Assembly (NCBI RefSeq): GCF_004027225.2
Contig: NC_044279.2
Span: 49,500,744-49,564,743 of the forward strand
Length of the DNA: 64,000 bases
Origin: Strigops habroptila
Taxonomy: Eukaryota > Chordata > Aves > Psittaciformes > Psittacidae
Direction of reading: 5' to 3'
The position numbers were made by a program, and so were the translations under genes. Shown one piece after another: positions 25,995 to 37,445 of the stretch (positions are counted from its first letter, which is position 1; each line of letters opens with the position of its first letter). Below the pieces are notes generated by a model that saw only the letters and a program-made list of their open reading frames with translations, was not told the origin of the DNA and did no database searches.

Positions 25995-28900
25995 AAAAGG
26001 AAACTAATCATTACCTGTAGTTTTTGATTGTTGAAATATTTCCATCTCTATCTAATGAGTAGACAAGAAAAATGAAGATTTATGTATAACATTATATAAA
26101 ATGCCACCACTATTAGGAATAATATCAATTTTAGTGACCATCAGACTTACTTAATCCAGCAGCACTGAAGTTGTTAGAGCTTTGACCATTTAGCATAAGT
26201 GCTGGAGCACAAACTGATTCCAAACCAGTAATATTGTGACAGATTTTCGTCTAGAATCCTAGGCTGACCCTGCGATATATGGATGGTTGTGTCCACAGCT
26301 TAATTACGTGCTAAGCTTTTTTCTTTTATTTCTAGGGAAGGAGAGGATGGCAATAACAGTTTCTTTATAGTAATTTCTGATGGAAATATTTGGTAAATAA
26401 ACTAAATGGAGGGGCAAGAGCAAATCTGTTAGCTGCTGTTTTCTTGTATCGACTCTTTTCTTTTTTCTCTTAAAGATAGCTATTTAGTCCATTAGTGGAT
26501 TTCTTTCCACTTCCAGGCTGGCTTCCTGTAGATTTCACTGTGGAGTAGCAGGTGTACAATTCCAAAGTGTCTTTACAAGTGGCTTAGCAGGGCCTCCTGT
26601 GCTGTACATTCACTGGAGACAGCTCATCTGTTTAATCCTTATGTTTTAGTCAACCTTTCTTGTTATGTGGACAGGGCTCCCATGCTCAGCTGGATTTTGA
26701 CTCTTAGAATGAATTGATGGAGCTCTTCGATCTTTGCTGTGTATTGCATCTGTTTCATCTTTCATCTTAATGCATGATCTTCCTAACTCCTAGCTAGCAC
26801 TTTATTTTATTTATTTTATTTTTCTTCACTCGAATCCATCAATTTTACTTTGTTCTTTTTGGCATGCCTTTTTATGTGCAGTGAACTTGATTGCATAGCT
26901 TTAAGATAATGATAATTAAGTAGGTACAGGTATTTAGAAACACAGGCGAAGACCCAGAGACCTATGGTTGTATAGGGTGAGCACTTTGCATTTGAGAACC
27001 TTGATCAGAATCCTTAAATAGGATTCATGTGATTCTTTACAAACTTGCAGATTACTACACCTGGTATTTGTGATAAATAGAAGAAATACCAAAGAATCAT
27101 AGGATGTGACAGTATATACATTTGGAGTAGCCTGCTACTGGGTATTGACACCTGAACTATAGCAGCATTGAGCAATATTCTGCAGAACTGGTATAATGGA
27201 ATACTTTCTTGAGGTGTAGCACCTCAACGGCCTAACACATGAGCATATATTCAAGTTCATCCTTCTAAATTCCTGTTCAAATTAAACAGCTCTTTAGGAA
27301 CTCTTAAGCAATTATATTTTCTCTTAACTGTGGGTTTATTCTGCTACAGGTGGTTTTGATTTAAAGACATTCTAAGTTCCATGTTCTAACTCAGTTAAAT
27401 GGTGAGTTATGGTTAGATTTTGGGTTTTCTCCACCCCTACAAATTTAAATATGACAACCAGCAAGGGATTACTCTTTTTCAAATGAAACCAGCAAAGGAA
27501 CAATTTTGATTATACTTTTTAGTTGAAATTAGCATTATCAATAGAGCACTTTGTAATGTTATGTGTGATTCCTGCACTTACACAATAGAGTTTAAATTCC
27601 TTTCTCAAAAAGATTTAAATCAGTGTTCAGTTTTAGGTGAGAGTAGCAATTTTTCTAGTGGTCATTAATGCTAGAGTGGCAAGAGCATTTTCAAGTGAGC
27701 AAAGAGCTTTTGGTCTGCAACAGCTAAAATCTTAAGGAGTCTTTGCTCATAAGAGGTTCGATATATTTCACTGCAAGCCAGCATCTTACATAGATGTCAT
27801 ACTCAGAGCTATTTCCTATTTTGCTTCATAAAGTGGTCATATTTTTGTCTTAGAAACCCTTTCGGAATAGGCAACATCTGGGCATTAAAGTTTTTGTGGT
27901 GTTTCTTTTTGTTCTTTCTCAGGAGAGGGCTGCTTATGCAGAACTTCCACCTCCCTGTTTGGTGTGGTGAAGCCTGGGGCAGCTGATTGTTACGTGATAG
28001 GGAATCATCCATTTACAATTGGAGACACATTGTTCAGTAATGCTTCTTTGGTCAAATGCATGTGATCCATGCAGTCACATTACATGGGAATCTTCTAATA
28101 TTTTTGTGCAAATACCACCTTTATAAACTGGAAAAAACCTGTAAAACACTCAGTTTTGGGAAACAATAACATTTTTCTTTTTGAACTTGTTAGGCTTTAT
28201 TTAAAAGGAACACAGCACGAGGCAGAATGGTCTTGAAGATCTGAAAGATTTGAGTATCCATGTCCTTTTGGCAGCTTTGAAAACCTCAGTGACATTTTAC
28301 GCAGCTGTGTATTCCTTATTCCAAGACTTTGCAATATGTGCATTTTTGAAAGTGGCCTTGCAAAATTACTTACATTAGGCTTGATTTCACTGTGGCATAG
28401 GTAGATACTTCTGTTTCTAATAATAGTTTCTGTAATAAAAGAGTGAAAGGACCTCAATCTTATATGATACAATTATGTCTGTTGCTGCTGCTACAAATAG
28501 ATGATTTGATAATATTTGCATGGTACAATAAATCTTCCCTCTAAAAAAAACCCAAATAAACAAATGAAAAAACCCACAACCCACCCAAACCTGAAACGTG
28601 TGCTTCTCTTCCTGTTCTTTTAGGTACTGCTTGACATGACTCTACAAAAACTTGCTGTCCTCTGATACTGAAAATAAGAGTTAACAGCCATTGATGTAGA
28701 GTCCAGGTTTACTGTGTGTAAGAAAGAACTTGAGAATATGAAAAAAAATGGTTACTGACTTTTTTGGTTTTAATTTGCCTTTAGAGCTATTGCCTTTTAA
28801 CTGCTCTGAAATTAATCAGGTGTAAAGTATTATCTGTCAGGAAATTAACTAATTGTGTTGAAAGAAACTCATTAAGTCAATCTAGAAAATTATTAAAATC

Positions 28901-31900
28901 CTGAATGCCTATGTTGGACACTTTCACAATTTGAGACCTACCCTTGGAGAATGCAGACCCAAAATGTAACTACATTAACTCTTAATTTTTATTTATGAAT
29001 TATAAACAGATTATTTTAGTGTTTTGAGTTGTTGGATTTTAATTTTCTGTCAGTTGGGTGTTTTAGCTTGTGTCACTTTGATTGGATCATTGCAGATACA
29101 ACAATTCTAATGGATCATGTGCCAGATTTTTTCTGACACATTATTAGTGTTTCCCAGGCTTCAATTTTGTTCAGACAAAGCGTATTCTTTTAGTAGGCTA
29201 CTTCAGCTGTAAGCGTATCTTTTATTTGGGGGAAAAAATATAAAATGACGTGTTAAAAACAAGTACCCTGCAATCTAGAAAGGTTGTTTTGCTGCAACAC
29301 GGCAGTATGTTTTCTCCAATGTATTTTGTGTTCATTGTCTTCAGAATAAGCATTTGTTTAATTCCGTTGTTGTTTCATTCTGTGTGTCTGTCTGCCAGTT
29401 CCAGTTTACTGCAGGTGGGAACTTTTGCATAGAAGAAGCCTTAAGGCTTTGTAAAAGGCTTTTTAACCACAAATTTGGGAGTTAATTTCTGCCCATGAGT
29501 TTCTTGTAAAATAATGCAAACCCTGTCTTTAGGGAACAGTTACAACCATCTCCTGGATCCATGGTGCTCAGATGTCTCACTTGACCTAGTGAGGGGTTCT
29601 CTGAGAAGGTGCTTTACATATGAAAATATCTTTCCATTAAGACAATGCAAGTTTTTTATTGTCTCATCTTTACTGAATGATACAACAAAACTCCCTAATA
29701 CAGAATTGTTAGTAGTCTGAGTGTGAATGACTTGCCTTTTTTAATTATAATTTTAAATGATGATATAATTATTTTTGTGGATTTCATCTCAGTCTTAGTT
29801 TCTTATTCACATAAGCCTTCCTGTTTTACAGATACGTTGTCAGTTAGCTGTGTGCTCTTGGTACTGATTTTTGTCAGTCTGTGATACAGGAGAACTGTAC
29901 TGAAATCTTGTCTAATGTGTTGCATTAAGCCATCCTGATATTTCATGTACTAAATAAACTTCCATGCCAAAGATGGGCAGATGTTCAGAGCATATACAAG
30001 GTAAAAAAATAGCTCTGTGTTTGCCTTTACATGTTTTTCCTGGACACCTGCTACTGGACATTATTAAAGGCAGGATGCTGGTATTTGAACCAGTTTATGT
30101 ATTCTTACTGATCCGTTTAAAAAGACATATGTCTGACTACTAGTGCAGGTTACAGAATAACAGAATATTGGTGCAAGAAAAAGGAAGTGGTGAGGAAAAA
30201 ACCTCAGTTTTCAGGCTCACCTGCAGCTAGTCACAGCAGAATAGATTACAAGTCCTTTAGTTCACGGGTACTGACAATGTTATAGCAGGATACAACTGGA
30301 CCTCTTTATTATGATGCAGGTGGAGGAATTGTCTGCTTCCCCTTTTTCATTCTTGGTCTATTCCTAGAATTGTAAGCACAATTGTTTTTCTTGCAATGCA
30401 TTAATATTTCACCTCTATTCGTTCTGTGCTAATGATTGACATAACATTGTGGCCTCTTCACATCTTCGTGGCGCTTCTCCTTCAAGAAGTTACACGTGAT
30501 CTTTGCAGACATGGTTCTGTGATATGAAACTTTATGGCTTCATTCTTTTCAGTGGGGTATACATGCAGTTTATGAGGCAGGCTAACTCTTGATTTGCACT
30601 ACTAAAAAAATAAAATAAGAAAAAAAAAAAATAATCCATGACTATTTTTGATGCATATGGTGTGACAAAATGAGAAAATATACCATAAGCTCTCTGTAGC
30701 TACATATGCTCTTTCTTGGAGTTTGGGGGTATCAATGAGTGAGAGGGTCAGTGTGTCACTGAGCCTTTGAAGCTCCTCATTTCAGGAACAGGTGCACTGC
30801 AGAAGGATGTTGCCTCTCAGACCCAGTCTCTGCCACATTTCTTCCCCTAAACCTGCTGACCGGCATCTGTGCACCATCCTGCATTGGCTTCATGCCCTTG
30901 TGTTGCTCCTTTCCTTCCCCTAGTTTGTGTGTTGTAGCACAGTCAAACATGTAAGCTCCTTATTAATTGGCAGCTGCTGAACATTAAAAGTTAATTTAAA
31001 AGCCCACTGGATTACATTGTGAAGAGTATTCCTTTCATTACATTGCCCATTATTTAAAATGTATAATTTACATATATTACCACTTAATTTCACTTAATTT
31101 TTTGTAATGGGGTGCTGAATGGAAGATTTGCAGGATTTATGAGAGTACAAATGAAAGGTTTATTAGACAGGCGTTTTTAAGGTTAAGCTTATGTATATGT
31201 GTACATAACTAAAACTAAATTGGTTTATGTCAGTCTGGGGTTGCAAAACGCTATTATGCAACCGTATATCTAAAACATGCAAAATGTTTTAGAATATTAT
31301 TTTCTTTTTTGCTTTAGGTCATGGAACTCTTTTCTGTACTTCCTTCTAGGAAGTTATTGGAGGGTTTTGTAGTGGCGATTGTCTGTGTTCTGAGAATGCA
31401 GCAAGTATTGCGGAAATCCTGGAGTCATCTTGTCTTTACTAGAATAAACCTTTCCTTTGAGCCTAGACCAAAATTATTATGGTCATACTTCTGTTTTTTT
31501 TGTTTGTTTTTTTAACTGCATGTGCTTTAGGTTAACCATGACCTATCCTTTGCTGTACCTCCCTCCCCAATAAGGAAATTTTTCTTGACCCTGAGTCTGC
31601 GTTTCCTTTACCATTCACTTTCCTTTTCTCCTTGTATACCAACTATTTTGTCTAGTTGCTTCCATGGAAGTCTTTGTGTACTACCCTATTGTATTCCTTT
31701 TGATATGTTTTCTTTGCTCTGAACCTCTTGTTGTATAGATGATTTGGTGATTCTCATCTTTTTGTCTCAATGGAGAGGAAAAAAAGGCAAAAAGTGACTG
31801 CATTTTCAACAGGTTTGAGGAAGGTGAGGGCCAAACTACTTAGAGAAGCTGTCCTGCCCTTCTGAAAGAAATACATGTGTAATTCGTGTAATTTGGATCA

Positions 31901-31941
31901 CCTCATAAGTTTTGCTATTAATGTTGCTTTGCTTTAGCCAG

Positions 31942-32070
31942 TTCATAGATTAATAGAATAATTCAGGTTGACTTCAGAAGGTCAAGTAGTCCGACCTCCT
32001 ACTCCACGCAGGGTTAAAACTGAATTCCGACCAGTTTTGTAGCCTCCACGACAGCTAATATAGAGCAGTA
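31942..32070 (-). mobile_element. old CR1 LINE 3' end fragment
   Basis: Reverse-oriented CR1 terminus: TTCATAGATTAATAGAATAA at the 3' end, then CAGGTTGACTTCAGAAGGTC and AGTCCGACCTCCTACTC, which match the diverged CR1 words GGTTGGA..GACCTCAGGAGGTC and AGTCCAACCTCCTGCTC. Similarity fades after about 130 bases; the limit is approximate. Confidence 0.75.
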
Positions 32071-34640
32071 CATCCAGTGAACAAGTTGTTCCACCAGTGT
32101 CCAAGTATGGAAATGAGTATAATAATTCATTCTCAGCAGATCCCTGTCATACTGTCCTTCATCCTAGTGGTGACAAGAGAAAGCATAGCTGACCCACCTA
32201 GTTCCTTTGTTTAGAATAGCTGAGGGTAGGATGAGATGAATTCCATGTTTTTCCACAGTGAACTCTGAAATAATGAAAGAGTGTGAGTGAGAGAAAAACC
32301 TGATGTGTTTATTGAAAATGGGCAAACATAAGTGCTGCTAGGGGACCAAGTTCGATTCCTCTTTCATGCTACTCTTAAATAACTGTCAATCTGGACCTGT
32401 CAGAGACTATCCTATTTGTTTTTCAGTTCCACTGGCTCAGATCTGTTCTGACAGCTTAGAAACCTGGTCATGTCTATGTTGGTGCCTAACTGGAGATATT
32501 GCTATGGATAGCCTTATGTACCTGATGTGTTTTGTTCACCTTCCAGAAAAATGTATCACTTGTTATGGCAGCCTTCTATTTTTATGTCCTTCCCAAGTCC
32601 CTCATTCATTTGCTACGCTCAGTTATTTCCTCTTGCCTTAAAACTCTGTGCTAGGATCAAGACTACTTCTTTGTATTTAAAGGCTGTCTAGAGAAAGCAG
32701 GATCTGATTCAAGTACAGCAGTAGAAATAAGAAGGAATAATGCACAAAGGGCTTCCTTAACTTCTGATTAAAATCAAGTGAATTCGTCATTTTTGTTGGG
32801 TTAGGACTGAGCTTTCTAACAGCATGTCTGCTATTGCATTGATGACAACGTGGTGTGGAGGTACTTGAGCTAGACCTCAACTTGTTAACAATTTGTGTAA
32901 AGGTCGCATTGCAGAACTGGCACAGTCTTCAGTATCTGCCTGAGAAGCTGGGTGAATACTTCATCAGTCATCCAGTATGACTGGAGTCATGATGTTACAT
33001 TTGATGATGTAATTTATTTTCCTGCTCTCTTCCTTTCCAACAAATACCAGAAAGCAATTAGCTGTGTTTTGACCAATATTGAACACCGTAACAGTTCCTG
33101 TATTTGGCCTCGCAAACTTTCCAAATTAGATAGATACATAAAATAAAAGTTTGACTTCTGAAAGGGGAGATTCTGGCAACACTTTTCAATGGAAGGAGGT
33201 CAGGGTATAATTGTTACTCCCACAAGCTTATGTTTTCGAACTATCACTATTTTCTGTTTGCATTTCAAGAACATGTGAAAATTTTAATTGAATTATATGT
33301 GGAAACTTTGAAGAAAAAATTTATTGATGTCAATGGGTTTACTAAAACGGGATAATGTTGTGCTGCAAAGTCCAGAACATCTTCTTGTTAGAGATTGAGA
33401 AAGTATTGCTGGATACTACCTTTAACGTTAAGGTGAAATAAACAAGATCACATTGTCTGGTTTTGGAAAAGCAGTCTTTGGTCCAAGTGCCAGGGCAGGC
33501 AGTGTACCATGAATCCAAAAGTGGTCATAACATTTTTTGCATGTCCTTATAAATTTGTATTAGTTGACCAATGTACTCTGCTCTAGTTAGTTAAGTGGAA
33601 TTCTCGGCAGGCACTTTGAAATGTACCAGACTGGGGTTTTTTTGGTACCAGAATGCGTTATCGTGATGGCTTTTATTCTATCGTAACCTTAGTTTCTACT
33701 TTATATGAACTACCTTCTAGTACTTTGCAGTGTATTTGGTTTGTAAGAAAAAGGTCTTACAGCAAGAGTGCACCATTCTCCAAGGCTGCTGTAAATGAAA
33801 AGCCCAAACGTATTATTGTTTTCTGAAACAATGCTGAAATTCAGTATCAGCTCAAATTTTGTTAGGATGCTTTTATATTTTGGGCTTATAATGTATTTGC
33901 ATGTTTAACCTTCTCAAAGTGTGGGCTTCACTAGTGGGGATTTATAGACAATCAGACTAGTTGAGAGGAAGATGTATCCAAAGAAGCCTTTAATGGTAGC
34001 TAACTGCTTCTGTGGGCCCAATTAAGACTACCCAACTGTGAAACACAGTCCCTTGAGTAACGATGCAGTCAGCTTGCCTGGGTTTTTTGAGGTGGGGGGA
34101 AGAAGGCCTGGAATAAGGGAATATCTGGTGCAGCTGTGAAGGAAAAAATACTTAAGAGTTCTTTTAGGGAAAAAAATACAAACAACAAAAAAAACCAACC
34201 CCTTAAACCAAACTAAAATAAAAAAAGAAGCAACCCTCAAACTTTTGGTATGCAGTATTAATAAGGGTTGAAGACAACTTTACATATGCACCACATACTA
34301 GACTTGATGCTGTAGTAGCTGTGCCTGAGATCTGGACGTGGTGTTGGTCCAAAATCAATCTTGTCGCTCCTCAGAAGGCAATGAGAGATAATAAGTACTA
34401 TTCACCTGATTGCCTTCCTGTTCTGAGACAGCTGGTGACGCTTGTCGTCCTGATAACCAGGAGTTTCAGATCTAAGGCAGGGATAAAGAAAAGCTGGAAG
34501 CTTGCTGAATCTAAATTTGACAGTCGATGGCTGGGTAGAGGGTCAGGAGGGATAGAATCTGTGACACATATAAGAAAGGAACAAAATTTATCTGCTCTGG
34601 TTGCAATGATTAGATGTCTTTTTGTCTGGCTTTCTTACAG
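32071..34640. other. non-coding upstream of the first dynein segment
   Basis: No exon recognised. The open frame at 34321-34647 overlaps the acceptor of the dynein segment in another frame and has no known motif. An earlier dynein stem exon could hide here, since the stem is poorly conserved. Confidence 0.55.
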
Positions 34641-34844
34641 TGGATGATTGATTGTACCCGCCAGCTGGCTAATATCATAATTAACAAAGTTGCTGCCATG
34701 TCTGAGAAGTTTAATCGAAAAAATTGCTGGCAGTATGATGCCATTGTCACAGAGATCACAAGCGCTGCAGTGTCGACTTTTGTACTGGTGGAGCCGCAGG
34801 ACTATGTAGATGTGCTGAGAAGTCGTTCACTGGGATCACTAAAG
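34641..34844 (+). CDS. intact exon, dynein heavy chain pre-linker segment (probable)
   Basis: A 204-base segment open in one frame (68 codons, phase 0 at both ends if read from TGG). It lies between a good acceptor (TTTCTTACAG, ending 34640) and a consensus donor (GTATGT at 34845). The peptide runs from WMIDCTRQLANIIINKVAAM to LRSRSLGSLK. Features resembling the helical segment before the dynein linker are an I/L-D-C start, the stretch EKFNRKNCWQYDAIV (compare N+.+C..Y+.I in dyneins), a T..LVE..DYV block and a closing LK. The assignment rests on this pattern and on clearer dynein exons on the same strand downstream, so it is weaker than theirs. No stop or frameshift is present, unlike the downstream segments. 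An open frame (34321-34647) overlaps the acceptor in another frame and is not supported as coding. Confidence 0.55.
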
Positions 34845-35341
34845 GTATGTTTCTTTCCCCTTACATTTCTTCCATGTTTGTTCTTTTGAAAAATAAAGTA
34901 GGTGATCCTTTGATGATACCTTTCATTTCAGGGTGCCGTGTGATGCTATTCTATATTTTAAAGCAGTTACAATAGCAATCTAAAATATGTTTTATCAATG
35001 CATCAAAAGGTGAATAATCAAAACCATAGTTCAGTGCTACTCACCCTTTCTAAGTGGTCTTCACTGCCTTGCCAGGTGCTTTTCTCAAAATATATGGATA
35101 CAGTTGTTTTCATAGCTAATTTTCTCAGTTGGATGAACTACAAATGCTGTTGACAGTCTATATTGAAGGAATTCATAATTCTGTTTGGGTTTGTTTTGTG
35201 GTATTTCTTTTCATTCGTTACTTGAAGTTAGAATGTAATTTAAAAGGCAAAAAATACCCCTGGGGAAATCCCCATATTCTTGTGTTTGTAATTCAGCATT
35301 AAAATATCTTGCTAACATACTCGCTTTTGTATGTGCATATC

Positions 35342-35365
35342 TGTGTGTGTGTGTTTGTGTGTGTG
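35342..35365. repeat. TG microsatellite
   Basis: TG repeat with one interruption (GTTTG). Confidence 0.95.
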
Positions 35366-35650
35366 AAATGAGAGCAATGTCGATGCTGTTAGCTGGAGAG
35401 CCACTTCGCAGCACCTTTGTAAAATGAGAATCTCACTTATTCCTCTTGTACATTTACCTAGTTTTCCAAGTTAAAAATGATTCCGCTGAGCTCTTCGCTA
35501 TTGTATTTTTACATGTGCGTGTGCTGCGTGGTAGTTCCGTTATGCTCTGGAGTATGTGTTGAAAATGCCAGCCTGACATATTGCTAATGAGTGTGCATAT
35601 TGACAGTGACGGGGGCGTGTGTCTGTCTGTGTGCCATATATTAAAACAAA

Positions 35651-35696
35651 AAGAGGAGAGAGACTGAGACAGAGAGAGACAGAGAGACAGAGAAGG
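35651..35696. repeat. GA/GACA-rich microsatellite
   Basis: Purine tract of AGAG and AGAC units on the + strand. Confidence 0.9.
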
Positions 35697-37094
35697 AAAT
35701 ATTGGGATGGGAAAGAACAGTTTATTTACATTACGGTATGTCAAAATGTTATTATGGCTAAAAAATCCATTTTAAATAGACATGAGATGGAACATGACAG
35801 TTCCTTCTCTTTCTCACTGGAGCTAATATAGCCATGGTAGGAGAATAAGGGAGACCCATTTATTTTGGTGGTATTATTATTTTTCTGCCCAACTAATTTT
35901 GACTTTTTGGTGCCAGTTTCTAAAATTTGGGAAATGAATTGTTTGCATTGTGTTTCAGTTCTGTAATGAGCTTTCCCTGAGTTTTCTGTTGCTCCTCTGT
36001 ATCTTTACAGGTAAAATAGCTCTGAGCATTCAGGTGGAATTGTTACAGTAGTCTTTTGAAGGAATGTATTGCTATATAGCTAACGTAGGTGGTTATTTAA
36101 AACCAACATATTTTGGGGATGCGCTATTTTCTATTTTACAATTTTCTGCTTAGAGTTAAATGATTTTATAGTTTTGAGCTGATATTATTGCAATGGTAAT
36201 TTAAAACTAATAGTGACTTGATTTTTTCAGAGAGATTTTGCAGTTCTCAGTCAATTTAATGGCAGATAAATTATTTTTAATTAGTAGACCAAGTTGGGAA
36301 TATCAACTAAAATATTTTTTCTTTATTTCTTTCTTTGTTAATGGTCTATGCCTCAAAAGAGATTTCTGGTTTGTGAGGAAATACTTTTTCCAGGCCAGTA
36401 AGATATTCCTATCCTCATGATTATTCCTATCATCAGTAACAGATTCTAGGTTTTAACTTATCCTCGTAAATCTACTGCTTTTCAAGAGCTGCTAAGCAAA
36501 ATTAAAAATCTATGTTTTGTTTTGAATAGAAAATGCTGTGAACAGTGGCAAAATAGATTAGTATTGTGATTGCAGACAACAGGGAAGATGAAGTTACTAA
36601 AACAGTATATTGTTGTTCTAAACTAAACCCTGTAATATTTTGTGTAATTGAGACTTCGTGCATTGTTAGAACTCGGAGTATCAAACGGTTGTGAGGATTA
36701 GAGCAGACAACTAAAGCAATGTCACAGTAGATGTGACTGGTTTTTAACAGGATTATCTTCTGAGATGTGAAGAAATGAGCTCTTGTAATAGTTTCGGAGG
36801 AATTAAGAATTTTAGTAAAATGTTAATGGCAAATGTGCTAATGTAAGGAGTTAGAAGATTAGTGATGCATTCTTTTGCATGGAAATAAGAATATAATAAA
36901 TGTCCTGCAGGTGACTGAAGCTACTACAATTTTATTGGAGATTTAAGTTTGATTGACCTTTGCTGAGGTGATTAACCCTTCTGAAATTAAAAGGCAGTGG
37001 TAAATTATTCTGTCCAATTTAAATGCAAACACAGAACAGTATGTTGTGTCATTCGAGTGTAAGAGGAAAAAAATGTTTTAATTTTCCTTTTGCA

Positions 37095-37445
37095 CTCAGT
37101 GAGATGTGATTGCAGACGGCGTGCGACTGGGCTCTGGTAGAACTGACCAGTGGCAACAGCCTTTGCTCTGCTCGTCACCACCGGAGCAGCTCTGCCGCAG
37201 GAACACCGAATTTGGGAGCAGCTGCCTGCGATGAGTCCTCACATGCAGGAATGTCAGCAGGAATGCACGGAAGCACATCAGCGAGGTAAGCAGTGAAAAT
37301 CACTGTGGGTGTGCTTTGTCTGCTAGCGTGGACCTTGAGCTGGCTGATGCGTGCATGAGTGGGCAGCGTAACACAGGTGAGGATTCCTGCTCAGCCTCGC
37401 AAGGCAGCTCATCGGAGCGGGGTTGCTTACCTGTGTGCGCCATTG
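37095..37445. promoter_or_regulatory. small CpG-rich island, possible promoter or unannotated exon
   Basis: I count 17 CpG dinucleotides in about 350 bases, while CpG is rare in the surrounding tens of kilobases. The block is GC-rich and abruptly bounded by AT-rich DNA. It contains a consensus splice donor on the + strand (GCGAG|GTAAGC, exon end 37285) and a donor-like site on the - strand (CACAG|GTAAGCAA, exon end 37431). The + strand frame from about 37115 to 37285 is open but low-complexity in character and unlike any family I know. It may be a CpG-island promoter of a non-coding transcript, or an old GC-rich repeat. It sits 2.3 kb downstream of the first dynein segment. Confidence 0.4.

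Larger units (their letters stand above)
18519..31941. other. non-coding; palindromes, homopolymers and possible conserved blocks
   Basis: No coding exon recognised. Notable sequence: a 16-base palindrome at 18890-18905, C13-A8 at 23373-23393, a palindrome cluster at 25911-25994, and moderately GC-rich patches at 20880-21180 and 24230-24560. Open frames such as 20606-20863 and 24225-24536 lack recognisable motifs or splice context. Confidence 0.6.

Noticed and set aside
34321..34647. 108-codon open frame just upstream of the dynein segment
   Set aside because: Overlaps the acceptor in another frame, no recognisable motif, no splice support; probably chance.
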